DNA from: Massilia violaceinigra
Lineage (GTDB): Bacteria > Pseudomonadota > Gammaproteobacteria > Burkholderiales > Burkholderiaceae_D
DNA: 64,000 nt
Reading direction: 5' to 3'
NCBI RefSeq assembly: GCF_002752675.1
Contig: NZ_CP024608.1
Coordinates: forward strand, 3,658,001 to 3,722,000
Shown: piece after piece, positions 40,807-51,400 of the stretch
Layout: each line of letters opens with the position of its first letter
How positions within the stretch are numbered: the first letter of the stretch is position 1
Made by a program: the position numbers and the translations under genes
The notes under the pieces: generated by a model
Told to the model about the DNA's origin: nothing
Seen by the model: the letters and a program-made list of their open reading frames with translations, nothing else
The model's database searches: none

Positions 40807-43176
40807 TTACTTGATGCACACCTGGCGCACCATCTTGATATCGGTGATCCCGGAGAGCACCTTTTCGATGCCATCCATTTTCAGCGTCATCATGCCGTCT
40901 TCCAGCGCCGCGGCGAGCAGGGCGGCCACGCGGCTGTGCTCCTGCAGCAGCTTCTTGACCTTGTCGGTGCCGATCATCAGTTCGTGCAAACCGACTCGCC
41001 CGCGGTAGCCCTTGTTGCATTCAGCGCAGCCGACCGCCCGGTACAAGGTAAATTTGCCGTCCGCGTTGGCATAGCGCTGGCGCCAGCCGGCCAGCACCTG
41101 CGCGCGTCCCGCGTCCGGGTCGGTGATGAAGGCCTCGGTCGAGAGCAGTTCGGTGCAAAATTCGGTAAGCATCAGCTCCACCTCGGCCGCATCGGGATGG
41201 TAGGCCACCTTGCAAGAGGAGCACAGGCGCTTGGCCAGGCGCTGCGCCAGGATGCCGAGCAGCGCATCGGCAAAATTGAATGGGTCCATCCCCATGTCGA
41301 GCAGGCGCACGATCGATTCCGGCGCGCTGTTGGTGTGCAGGGTCGCCAGTACCAGGTGGCCGGTGAGCGAGGCTTCAATGCCCATGCTGACCGTTTCCTT
41401 GTCGCGCATTTCGCCGACCATGATCACGTCCGGGTCGGCCCGCAGGAACGCCCGCATCACGGTGGCGAAGTCCAGCCCCGCCTTGCGGTTGACCTGCACC
41501 TGGCGCAGCCCCTTTTGCGTGATTTCGACGGGGTCTTCGGCGGTCCAGATCTTGGTGTCGGGCGTGTTGAGGTGGCTGAGCACCGAGTGCAGCGTGGTGG
41601 TCTTGCCCGAACCGGTCGGCCCGCACACGAAAAACAGGCCGTACGGCTTCTCGATGGCGGCGCGCAGGCGCTCCAGGTTAAACGGCAGCACGCCCAGCTT
41701 GTCGAGCGGGATCGGCTCACCGGCGGCCAGGATGCGCATCACGATGTCCTCGACCCCGCCCGACGAGGGAATGGTCGCCACGCGCAGCTCGATGTCGAGC
41801 GGGCCGTATTTCCTGAATTTGATCTTGCCGTCCTGCGGTTTGCGCCGCTCCGAAATATCGAGGTCGCACATGATCTTCACGCGGGCGACCAGCGCATTGC
41901 GGTAGCTGGCCGGAATTTCGATGTAGGGCACCAGCGAGCCATCCTTGCGAAAGCGGATGCCGGTCTTGCCCTTGCCCGGCAGCGGCTCGATGTGGATGTC
42001 CGACACGCCCTGGCGGTAGGCATCCATGATCACCTTGTTGAGCAGCTTGACCAGCTCATTTTCGACGGCGGCCGAGACGTCGAGCGTGCCCTCGCCATCC
42101 ACGTCGTCCTGGTCCATCCCGGACAGCAGTTCGCCCACCGAGCCACCTTCGGCATCGACGGCGGCGCCGAAGAACTGTTCGGCGGTGCGCCGGAAGTCCT
42201 CGCGCGTGGTCACGCGGTAGACCACTTTGGCCTTGGGGAAGATCTGGTTGACGATCTTGCTGGTGTTGATGCGTTCCGGATCGAGCGCCATCACCACCAG
42301 GCCCTCGGTGGTTTCTTCGAGCGGCAGCCACTGGTTTTCCTCAACGTACTGCGCCTTGAGGTTGCGCAGCAGCTCGCCCGGCTTGATCCGGTCCGGCTTG
42401 TACGGCTCGTACGGCGTGGCGAAAAACTTCGCCAGCGATTCGCCGATCGCCTGCGCGCGCACCTGGAACTCCTTGATCAGCACTTCTTCGATATCGAGGT
42501 TCTTCTTGCGCGCCGAGCGCGTGGCCAGTTCCAGCTCGGGCGCCGACAGCACCGCCTCGTGCACCAGCCCCACGTACTTGGTGCGCACCGTCTGCGGCGG
42601 TTTGAGGCGCTGGCTGAAGGCCACCGACAAGGTTTCGCACAGATCGCGCACGCCTTCCTCGCACACTTTGGAGAACGGCCCGCCCTTGCGGTTGTTGATG
42701 AACTGGATCACGCCGAGCAGTTCGTTCGACTGCACCGTCAGCAGCGGCGCGACCAGCATTTCGCGCGTGCGGTAGCCGGTGCGCTGGTCCACCCCGCTCT
42801 GGAAGTGCAGGCCGGGCGCGAGGCGCCGCAATTCTTCCTCGTCGTAGGCGTCGCGGATGTTCAGGGCCTTGCGGCTCATGGCCACGAAGCCGGCGATACT
42901 GCTCGGCGAGATCGACAGGCGCAGCTCGCGGAAGGTCGTCAGGCCGGTCTTGACCTTGGAGACGATATGGTCGTTCTCGGGCGTGACCGCGTACAGGGTG
43001 AAGCGGTCGCAATCGAACAGGTCGCAAAAATCCATGCCCAGGTCGAGCATGATTTCATCGAGATTGGCGGTCGCGTGAATCTTGTTCGTGACCGCCTGCA
43101 GCCGTCTGGAGAAGTCCAGGCGCGCGCCCGTGTCTTCGTCGTTACCACCTTGCTTGCCGCTTGCCGCTTCGTTCAT
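40807..43176 (-). CDS. GAF-domain GspE/PilB-type secretion ATPase
   Basis: 789 residues. Residues about 25-185 form a GAF domain (RLQAVTNKIHATANLDEIMLDLG at the start, GVIQFINNRKGGPFS near the end), then a GspE_N domain (about 215-330) and the ATPase core with Walker A CGPTGSGKTTT, TAEDPVEI, DPDVIMVGEMRD, LATLHTNSAPE and the Cys pairs CSSCKVAY and CAECNKGYRGR. The GAF fusion implies ligand or nucleotide sensing coupled to the motor. The MBL gene ends 32 nt upstream, so they form an operon. The ATPase at 33382-35208 is its GAF-less paralogue. No pilin, platform or secretin gene is nearby. Confidence 0.9.
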   Translation of the reverse strand: MNEAASGKQGGNDEDTGARLDFSRRLQAVTNKIHATANLDEIMLDLGMDFCDLFDCDRFTLYAVTPENDHIVSKVKTGLTTFRELRLSISPSSIAGFVAMSRKALNIRDAYDEEELRRLAPGLHFQSGVDQRTGYRTREMLVAPLLTVQSNELLGVIQFINNRKGGPFSKVCEEGVRDLCETLSVAFSQRLKPPQTVRTKYVGLVHEAVLSAPELELATRSARKKNLDIEEVLIKEFQVRAQAIGESLAKFFATPYEPYKPDRIKPGELLRNLKAQYVEENQWLPLEETTEGLVVMALDPERINTSKIVNQIFPKAKVVYRVTTREDFRRTAEQFFGAAVDAEGGSVGELLSGMDQDDVDGEGTLDVSAAVENELVKLLNKVIMDAYRQGVSDIHIEPLPGKGKTGIRFRKDGSLVPYIEIPASYRNALVARVKIMCDLDISERRKPQDGKIKFRKYGPLDIELRVATIPSSGGVEDIVMRILAAGEPIPLDKLGVLPFNLERLRAAIEKPYGLFFVCGPTGSGKTTTLHSVLSHLNTPDTKIWTAEDPVEITQKGLRQVQVNRKAGLDFATVMRAFLRADPDVIMVGEMRDKETVSMGIEASLTGHLVLATLHTNSAPESIVRLLDMGMDPFNFADALLGILAQRLAKRLCSSCKVAYHPDAAEVELMLTEFCTELLSTEAFITDPDAGRAQVLAGWRQRYANADGKFTLYRAVGCAECNKGYRGRVGLHELMIGTDKVKKLLQEHSRVAALLAAALEDGMMTLKMDGIEKVLSGITDIKMVRQVCIK

Positions 43177-43208
43177 GAGTGTTTTCGCTTTCGACAGGTG
43201 AGCCAGGT

Positions 43209-44099
43209 TCAGTTCAGTGCGACTTCGAGGCCTTCGTAGGCCAGCACCACCCGCAGGCCGGCGGGCAGCGGCCCGTGGCGCTCCAGCGCATCGGCGAAGA
43301 CGGCTTCGAGTTCGTCGTCGCCGCGGGTCGGTTCATGGTGGGTGCAGTACAGCGTGCGCGCTCCGACCCGCACCGCGGCCGCCAGCGCGGCGTCGAAGGT
43401 GCCGTGCCCCCAGCCGCGCTTGGACGGGTACTCGCCCTGCGTGTACGAGCAGTCGAAAATGAGCGCATCGACGCCCTGCATGGCGTGGTCGATGTCGCGC
43501 TGGCGCTGTTCCATCTGCAGCTGGTACGGCGCATGGCGCGCGTCTTCCTCCGGATACAGGTTGTAGAAGGGTTCATGGTCGCCCGTGAAAAACAGCGACT
43601 TGCCGTTGCAGCTGATGCGGTAGCCCAGATTGGCCACCGGGTGGTTCATGACCACGTTCTCGACCACCGCGTCGCCCACCGCGACGGCCACGCCCACGTC
43701 GAGCGTGCGGTATTCGATGGTGGCCGCCATCTGCGCTTCGCCGACGGGGAAATAACTGTTCTGGAGCTGCACGCCCATGATGTGTTCGATGCCCTGGCCG
43801 GTCGCTTCGTCGCGCGCGCCGTGCAGGCGCACCCGGCTCGTGGGGATGAACAATGGCGTGAAGAAGGGCAGGCCGTGGATATGGTCCCAGTGGCTGTGGG
43901 TGATGAAAATGTTCGCGTTCACCGGCAGGCGCGTGAGCAGGTCCTGGGCCAGCGCGAAAATGCCGGTACCGCCGTCGAGGATGATCAGGGTGCCGTCGTC
44001 GGTGCCCACTTCAATGCAGGTGGTGTTGCCGCCATAGCGGGCGGTGCGCGGTCCCGGCGATGGAATCGAGCCGCGCACGCCCCAGAAGCGCAATTTCAT
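43209..44099 (-). CDS. Metallo-beta-lactamase-fold hydrolase
   Basis: 296 residues from ATG 44099 (MKLRFWGVRGSIPSPGP), with GAGAG-type ribosome site ahead; the frame continues upstream without family resemblance. The metal site is THSHWDHIHG, with further ligands in NHPVANLGYR, FTGDHEP and CTHHEPTRGDDELE. This is the RNase Z-like/PqsE-like branch often annotated as MBL-fold; such proteins sit beside cyclic-nucleotide signalling genes in other bacteria, and a phosphodiesterase role is possible but not shown. Operon with the GAF-ATPase, divergent from the cyclase gene. Confidence 0.88.
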   Translation of the reverse strand: MKLRFWGVRGSIPSPGPRTARYGGNTTCIEVGTDDGTLIILDGGTGIFALAQDLLTRLPVNANIFITHSHWDHIHGLPFFTPLFIPTSRVRLHGARDEATGQGIEHIMGVQLQNSYFPVGEAQMAATIEYRTLDVGVAVAVGDAVVENVVMNHPVANLGYRISCNGKSLFFTGDHEPFYNLYPEEDARHAPYQLQMEQRQRDIDHAMQGVDALIFDCSYTQGEYPSKRGWGHGTFDAALAAAVRVGARTLYCTHHEPTRGDDELEAVFADALERHGPLPAGLRVVLAYEGLEVALN

Positions 44100-44348
44100 G
44101 TCGTCACTCTCATGGCCGAAATCGTCGATGTTGCAATTACGGTCGATCATAGCGGTTTTGCCTCCGCATGGCTGCAAAATTTACCTGCGGAATCGGCCGC
44201 GCCCGCTTTCGTGCCGTTTTGCCCACGTTTTTCGCGCGGCGGTGTACAGGGCCGGCGGGCGGCGCTACACTCGTCCGTATTACCATGAAGTAATGGTATG
44301 GCGGCATACTGAGACGGGCGGGACCATCCTCATGCAAGCGACTGACCG

Positions 44349-46613
44349 ATGACAAAGCGTGTGCGCATGCTGCGCAAGTACGGCCCGCGCTGGCTGCTCG
44401 GGCTGGCCCTGACCGTGCTGGCGGCGCTGTCCACGCTCGGCTTTTTTCACAGCGATTCGATCGAGCGCATGGATGGCTTCGTGGCCGGCCTGCGCATGCG
44501 CATCGAGGCGCCCGTGCTGGACGCGCGCGTGGTGATCGTCGATATCGATGAAAAGAGCCTGGCCGCGATCGGGCGCTTTCCGTGGAGCCGCAATATCCAG
44601 GCCAACCTGGTCACGCAGCTCACGCGCCACTACGGGGCCGGCGCGGTCGGTTTCGATATCTCCTTTCCCGAGCCGGATACCTCGTCCGGCTACGCCGTGC
44701 TCGAACGCCTCGCCAACGACCAACTGGCCGGGGTGGCGGGCCTGAAGGCGCAGCTGGCGGACCTGAAAGCGGGCATGGATTACGACGGCCTGCTGGCCGA
44801 GGCCCTGCGCGGCCAGAACGTGGTCCTCGGCTACAACGTGTCGGACAAGCTGCGCAAGGGCGTGCTGCCGGCCCCCGCGTTCACCCTGGAGAGCCTGAAC
44901 GGGCGCGAGCTGCTGGCCTACACCTCAAGCGGGTACGAGGCCAATATCGCGCGCTTGCAGCAGGCCGCCGCCGGCGCCGGCATCTTTACCGCGTCGACCG
45001 ATGCCGATGGCGTGATCCGCTCCTCTATTCTGCTGCAGCGCATTGGCGACGCCTATTACCCGTCGCTGTCGCTGGCCACGGCGGCCGTGTATCTCAAGGC
45101 GCGCGCCATCGCGCCGTATTTCGACACCACCGTCGAACAGATGTCGGACGCCCAAAAGGATAGCGGCGGCGCCGCCTTCATCTCGCTGTTCCTGCCGCGC
45201 GGCCAGCTGCGTATTCCGGTGGGCGAGGGGCTGACCACCTACGTGCAGTTTCGCGGGCGCGGCGGGCCTGGCGGCGGCGCGTTCCGCTATGTGTCGGCGG
45301 CCGACGTGCTCACCGGCGCGGTGCCGCCCGCACAGTTAAGGGGCGCGCTGGTGCTGGTCGGCTCCACCGCGCCGGGCATCAACGACCTGCGCGTCACACC
45401 CGTCAATCCGGAATACCCGGGCGTGGAGGTGCACGCCAACCTGCTCAAGTCCATCCTCGACAACGACTTCAAGGCGCGCCCGTCCGAGGCCTACCTGTTC
45501 GAGTGCCTGCAAGTGCTGGTCTTCGGCCTGGTGCTGGCGCTGGTGCCGGCGCTGCTCTCGCCCCTGCGCGCCGTGCTGCTGACGACGGCGGCGCTGGCGG
45601 CGGCCATCGGCATCAATTTCTATCTTTATTATGATGCCGACATGGTGCTCAACGCCGCCGTGCTGGTGTTGCTGATCCTGGCGCTGTTTGTGCTCAATCT
45701 CGGCTTCGGCTACTTTGTCGAGGTGCGCAAGAGCCAGGCGCTGGTGTCGCGCTTTCGCGAGTACGTCGCGCCCGAACTGGTGGCCGAAATGGCTGAAAAT
45801 CCCGAGCAGTACACCATGGATGGCGAAAGCCGCGAACTGACCGTGCTGTTCATCGACGTGCGCGGCTTTACCACCATCTCGGAGCAGCTCACGCCCAAGG
45901 CCCTGCGCGAATATATTAATCTGTACCTGACGGCCATGTCGGAAGATATCCGCGACAGCCACTGCGGCACGCTCGATAAATACATCGGCGACGCCGTCAT
46001 GGCCTTCTGGGGCGCGCCGGTGGCCTTTGCCGACCATGCCCGGCGCGCGGTCGCCACGGCGCTCCTGATGCAGGCCGGCGCCGCGCGCCTCGATCTTGAA
46101 TTCCAGGCGCGCGGCTGGCCGCCCCTGAAGGTGGGGATCGGCATCAACAGCGGCTTGATGCACGTGGGTGACATGGGCTCGAAAATCCGCCGCGCCTATA
46201 CGGTGATGGGCGACGCCGTCAATCTCGGCGCGCGCCTGGAGGGCATCACCAAGGTGTACGGCGTGGGCATCGCGGCGGGGGAGGCGAGCCGCCACGCCGC
46301 GCCGCAATTCGTCTGGCGCGAACTGGACCTGGTGCGGGTCAAGGGCAAGCACGAACCGGTCGCCATCTTCGAGCCGCTCGGACCGGCGGGCTCGCTGGAC
46401 GACGCGGCCAGCGCTCGCCTGGCCACCTGGCACGCCGCGCTGGCACTGGTGCGCGCGCAGCAGTGGGACGCCGCCGAGGTGATCCTCCGCCAGCTTCTTG
46501 CAGACGAGCCTGCTTGCATCCTGTACCGGCTTTACCTCGACCGCATCACCTTTTACCGTGCCCACCCGCCGGCCCCGGGCTGGGATGGTGTTACCACTTT
46601 CGAAACGAAATAG
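44349..46613 (+). CDS. CHASE2-domain class III adenylate cyclase
   Basis: 754 residues. Membrane helix at about 15-33; extracytoplasmic CHASE2 sensor at about 36-345; three helices at about 370-455; cytoplasmic class III cyclase at about 485-675. Metal-binding Asp residues are in VLFIDVRGFTT and the following YIGDAVMAFWG. The Lys before YIGD (TLDKYIGDA) and the Asp in VMGDAVNLGARLEG are the positions that select adenine over guanine, so ATP is the predicted substrate. It therefore probably makes cAMP in response to a periplasmic signal. It lies 221 nt ahead of tpsB on the same strand and is divergent from the MBL/ATPase operon. Confidence 0.93.
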   Translation: MTKRVRMLRKYGPRWLLGLALTVLAALSTLGFFHSDSIERMDGFVAGLRMRIEAPVLDARVVIVDIDEKSLAAIGRFPWSRNIQANLVTQLTRHYGAGAVGFDISFPEPDTSSGYAVLERLANDQLAGVAGLKAQLADLKAGMDYDGLLAEALRGQNVVLGYNVSDKLRKGVLPAPAFTLESLNGRELLAYTSSGYEANIARLQQAAAGAGIFTASTDADGVIRSSILLQRIGDAYYPSLSLATAAVYLKARAIAPYFDTTVEQMSDAQKDSGGAAFISLFLPRGQLRIPVGEGLTTYVQFRGRGGPGGGAFRYVSAADVLTGAVPPAQLRGALVLVGSTAPGINDLRVTPVNPEYPGVEVHANLLKSILDNDFKARPSEAYLFECLQVLVFGLVLALVPALLSPLRAVLLTTAALAAAIGINFYLYYDADMVLNAAVLVLLILALFVLNLGFGYFVEVRKSQALVSRFREYVAPELVAEMAENPEQYTMDGESRELTVLFIDVRGFTTISEQLTPKALREYINLYLTAMSEDIRDSHCGTLDKYIGDAVMAFWGAPVAFADHARRAVATALLMQAGAARLDLEFQARGWPPLKVGIGINSGLMHVGDMGSKIRRAYTVMGDAVNLGARLEGITKVYGVGIAAGEASRHAAPQFVWRELDLVRVKGKHEPVAIFEPLGPAGSLDDAASARLATWHAALALVRAQQWDAAEVILRQLLADEPACILYRLYLDRITFYRAHPPAPGWDGVTTFETK

Positions 46614-46834
46614 CGCGCCGGGCGTGGTCGTTTTTGCTTGCATTTGTCATTCTCTCAACGCCGGCTGACTCCGCCATACAACGCTTCGCAGAAATCGGCC
46701 GGATCGGGCAGGAATTTCTCACTCGCACGAGGCAGCACGATTACACTCGACAGACAAACGCAAGCTGTGTTGCCAATGCTTTCCTCCGGGGTTGAACCTA
46801 TGTCAACGATAAAAACACACCGTAGAGCTCATTC

Positions 46835-48418
46835 ATGAAACGACCTTTTGCCCGCCTCGCCGCCGGCGCCGTGCTGGCCGCCGCCGTGGGAGCGGCCTGG
46901 GCGAACGAGCCCGCCGCGACCGATCCCATCCGCTTCGACATCAGCCGCTTCGACGTGGCCGGCAACACCTTGCTCGCCTCGTCCGAGATCGACGCCGCGC
47001 TGCGACCGTTCGCCGGCAGCGGGCGCGATTTCGGCGACGTCCAGCGCGCGCTCGAAGCGCTCGAAGCGCTGTACCACGCGCGCGGCTACCAGGTCGTCAC
47101 GGTGCGCCTGCCCGAGCAGGAACTGAACCGCGGCGTGGTGCGCCTGGACGTGGTGCAGACCAACATCGGCCGCATTCTCGTCAGTGGCAACAAGGTGGTC
47201 GATGAAGCCAACGTGCGGCGTGCCCTGCCGGCCCTGCAGCCTGGCCGCACGCCCAACCTGGACCAGGTCTCGGCCAACCTGCGCATGGCCAACCAGAACC
47301 CGGCCCGCAAGATCAGCCTGAACCTGCAGAACGGCTCCGCCGACGACGAACTCGACGCCCGGCTGGCGGTCGTCGACGACAAGCCGTGGACGGTCATGGT
47401 CAATCTCGACAATACCGGCACCGGGCAAACCGGCAAGACCCACGCCGGCGTGGTCTTGCAGCACGCCAACCTGTGGGGGCGCGACCATGTGGGCAGCGTG
47501 CAGTACACCACCACGGTCGAGGAACCGGGCAAGGTCAGCGTGTACGGCGCGGGATATCACATTCCTTTATATGTGCTGGGCGATTCGGTCGACCTGTACG
47601 CCAGCTACTCGGACATCGATTCGGGCGCGGTCACGGCCGGCATCTTCAACCTGGCCGTCAGCGGCAAGGGCACGGTGGCCGGGGTGCGCTACAACCAGAC
47701 CCTGGCGCGGCGCGGCAGCCTCGATCCACGCCTGGTGTACGGGTTCGATCACAAGGCGTACAAGAACAGCGTACTGCTTGCAGGCCAGAATTTCGGCAAT
47801 GACATCACCGTCCATCCGCTCAGCGTGACCTACCTGGCCAGCACGCCGCTGGCCGGGGGCGACGTCAATTTTTCGGCCGGACTGGTGCGCAACCTGCCCG
47901 GCGGCAGCCGTGGCGGCAGCGCCGATTTCGCGCGCACCCGCGCCGGCGCCAAGGCGGGCTACACCGTGGCGCGCTTGGCGGCCGGCTTGAACCGCGCCTT
48001 CGGTGCCGACTGGCAGCTGCGCGCATTGCTCAACGGCCAGATCACGGGCGACGCCCTGGTTCCGGGCGAGCAGTTCGGCGCCGGCGGCGCCTCGTCGGTG
48101 CGCGGCTTCGACGAGCGTGCCGTGTCCACCGATTCGGGCATCTTGGCCAACCTGGAAGTCTACACCCCCAATTTCTGCGCCGCGCGCCAGCGCTGGCAGT
48201 GCCGCGTGCTGGGCTTTGTCGACGCCGCCCACGGCCGCCGCAACGAGGCGCTGCCGGGCGAAGCGGCGCGCGCCACCGTGTCCAGCGTCGGCCTGGGCTG
48301 GCGTTTTTCGATGGGCAATTCGCTCAACATGCAGATCGATTACGGCCACGTGCTGCGCCGGGATGCCGGCGTGAGCGACAAGAATAAAGTGCATGTGCGC
48401 GTAGGCCTGGCCTATTAA
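46835..48418 (+). CDS. TpsB-type two-partner secretion transporter (ShlB/FhaC family)
   Basis: 527 residues. Signal peptide to about 23 (AAAVGAAWA). POTRA domains at about 30-185 (FDISRFDVAGNTLLASSEID; ALEALYHARGYQVVTVRLPEQEL; RILVSGNKVVDEANVRRAL). The C-terminal Omp85-type 16-strand barrel includes the lid-lock motif region GGASSVRGFDE and ends with an aromatic-type strand (HVRVGLAY). It exports the TpsA protein encoded 11 nt downstream across the outer membrane. Confidence 0.94.
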   Translation: MKRPFARLAAGAVLAAAVGAAWANEPAATDPIRFDISRFDVAGNTLLASSEIDAALRPFAGSGRDFGDVQRALEALEALYHARGYQVVTVRLPEQELNRGVVRLDVVQTNIGRILVSGNKVVDEANVRRALPALQPGRTPNLDQVSANLRMANQNPARKISLNLQNGSADDELDARLAVVDDKPWTVMVNLDNTGTGQTGKTHAGVVLQHANLWGRDHVGSVQYTTTVEEPGKVSVYGAGYHIPLYVLGDSVDLYASYSDIDSGAVTAGIFNLAVSGKGTVAGVRYNQTLARRGSLDPRLVYGFDHKAYKNSVLLAGQNFGNDITVHPLSVTYLASTPLAGGDVNFSAGLVRNLPGGSRGGSADFARTRAGAKAGYTVARLAAGLNRAFGADWQLRALLNGQITGDALVPGEQFGAGGASSVRGFDERAVSTDSGILANLEVYTPNFCAARQRWQCRVLGFVDAAHGRRNEALPGEAARATVSSVGLGWRFSMGNSLNMQIDYGHVLRRDAGVSDKNKVHVRVGLAY

Positions 48419-48429
48419 AGGTGAAACAA

Positions 48430-51400
48430 ATGACGATCCAGAACCATTTCCCGCGCTTGTTGAAGCGTCTTTGCCTGCCGCTGCTGCTGGCTTTCGGCGG
48501 CGCTCCCGCATCCCACGCCGCGCCCGGCTCGCCGCAGGTGGTGGCTGGCCAGGCGACGTTCGGGCAGCAGGGTAATGTATTTTCAATTACCAATACGCCC
48601 AACACCATCATTAACTGGCAGAGCTTTTCGGTGGGCGCCGGCGACATCACGCGGTTTATCCAGCAGGATGCCAATAGCGCCGTGCTCAATCGCATCACCG
48701 GCCAGGACCCGAGCCGCATCCTCGGCGCGCTGCAATCGAACGGCCAGGTGTTCCTGATCAATCCGAACGGCATTCTGTTCGGGCGCGACGCGCGCATCGA
48801 CGTGGGCGGCATGACCGCCTCGACCCTGAACCTCAGCAATGCGGATTTTCTGGCCGGCAAGCGCAACTTCAACGGAACGCCAGCGGCCGGCGCCATCGTC
48901 AACCAGGGTGCGATCACCACGCCTGGTGGCGGCAAGGTATTCCTGATCGCGCCCAATGTCGAGAACAGCGGCATCATCACCTCGCCGCAGGGCGACGTGG
49001 TGCTGGCGGCCGGCCACAGCGTGCAACTGGTCGATTCAGGCAATCCCGACCTGCACGTGGTGGTGTCGGCCCCGGCCAGCGCCGCGCTCAACCTGGGGCA
49101 GGTGATTGCCCAGGGCGGCAAGATCGGCATCTATGGCGCGCTCGTCAAGCAGCGCGGGCTGGTCAGCGCCAACAGCGCCCAGGTCGGCGCCAACGGCAAG
49201 ATCGTATTCAAGGCGAGCGCCGATGCGCTGCTCGAAGCGGGCAGCGTCACCAGCGCGACCGGGGCCGGCAAAGGCGGCGAGATCAGCGTGCAGGGCGAGC
49301 GGGTCGGCATGACGGGCGACGCCCGCATCGATGCCAGCGGCGCGGCCGGCGGCGGCACCGTGCTGGTCGGCGGCGGCTACCAGGGCGGCAATACGCTGGT
49401 GCGCAACGCGCGGCAGACGGTGATGGGCAAGGCGGCCTCGATCCGGGCCGACGCCACCGGCAGCGGCGACGGCGGCACCGTGGTGCTGTGGTCCGATGGC
49501 GCCACGCGCGCCTTCGGCAGCATTTCGGCCGCGGGCGGCAAGGGCGGGCTGGTGGAAACCTCGGGCTACTATCTCGACGTGAACGGCATCCGGGTCAAGA
49601 CCGGCGCGCGCGGCACCTGGCTGCTGGACCCGTACGACGTGACCATCGGCGCCAACGGCAGCACCGACCTGCTGGACACGGTCGATGAATTTGTCGACAC
49701 CCCGGCCAACACGATGACGCTGATCGATTCGTCCAAGCTCGACGGGGCAGGGGGCGCGGACAATATCGTGATCCAGGCCCGCCACGATGTGCTGATCAAC
49801 GGCGCCATCACGCGGCCAGGCGGCACCACGGGCAGCCTGACGGTCGATGCGGGCAATAACATTTCCGTCGATGCCGGCATCACCACCTCGGGCGGGGCGC
49901 TGACCTTGAACGCGAATGTCGCGCCGTACGCGAGCGGCACCGGCACCGTGTCCATCAATGGCGCGCTCAATACCGGCGGCGGCAACCTGTCGTTCAGCGG
50001 CCATACCATCAGGCTTGGCAACAGCGCCAGCGCCCCGGTCAACAGCGGCAGCGGCTACATGGCCTTCGTCGCCAACGACACGTTCCAGCTATTCTCCATC
50101 GCGCCCTTGCAGGGCGGCGGCAACATCGATATCGTGGCCGACAACGTGCAGCTCATGGGCGGCATGATCGGACCAGCGCAGTCGCAACGTCCTATCGTGA
50201 GCATTGCCCCATACACCAGTAGCCGCGACATCGTCGTCGCCACGGGCGGCCCGACGGCATCGCTGATGCGCCTGTCGCCATTCGACCTGAACCCGATCCA
50301 CGCGCAGGAACTGATCATCGGCTCCTCTGCGCATGCGGGCAAGATCCTGGTCGCCGCGCCTCTGGGCGGCCAGGCCACCCCGGCCGAGATGACCGTGCTG
50401 CGCCTGCGCACCCAGGGCAACATCGAGGTGAACGCGCCCATCGCCCTGGCGGCCGGCGGCGGCACCAAGCTGGCGCTGGAGCGCGCCGGCGTGACGGCGG
50501 GGCTGATCAATACCGGTTCCACCGGTACCCTCAGCGCCGACCACGTGGTGCTCATGTCGGACAATATCAACATCGGCGCCAACATCACCGGCAGCGCCGG
50601 CGGCCAGGTGGTGCTCAGCCCGGGCAATCCCAATACCAATATCCACCTCGGCAACAACGCCCTCGATGCGACCGGACGGCTGGGCTTGAATACCAGCGAG
50701 CTGACCAAGATTTTCGCGAACCAGTTGAGCATCGGCGGCGAACTGGCGCAGACCGGCGCGGTCGACATCAACGGCGAGCTCAATCTGGCCAACCTGACGC
50801 CCGCAAGCAAGCTGAAAATCGACGCCGGCAATGGCGCCATCAACCTGCTCAATTCGCTCATCACGCCAGGCGCCTTGCTGCTCACCGGTGCGAGCGTCGG
50901 CAACAGCACCACGGCGCCGGCCCGGGCCGGTGCGATCGCGATCCTGACCAGGCAGCAGACCGGCTCCGCGTCCACGCCGTTTTATACGCAGACGGCGTTC
51001 CTGACTGCCACGAACATCGCGGAGACGGGCAACGGGCCGATCAATATCAGCAATACCGGCACGCTCGACCTGGGCAGCGTGGTCCAGAGCGGCGGCAACA
51101 ACACGGGTGCCATCACGATCGCCAACAAGGGCGGCATGACGGTACTCAAGGATCAGCCAGGGACGACCAGTCCGGTCATCGTCAGCAGCCTCGGCGGTCC
51201 GATCAATCTGTCGACCCAGAGCCCGCTGACCATCAACGGCAGCGTGGCGTCGAGTGGCGGCGCGATTGGCTTACAAGCCGGTAATGGCGGCGTCCTGACC
51301 ATCGGCACCAGCGGCAGCGTGGCATCGGGCGCGGGCAACATTTCCATGGTGGCCGGATCGATCGTGAACGATGGCAGCGTCAGCGCCACCACCGGCAATA

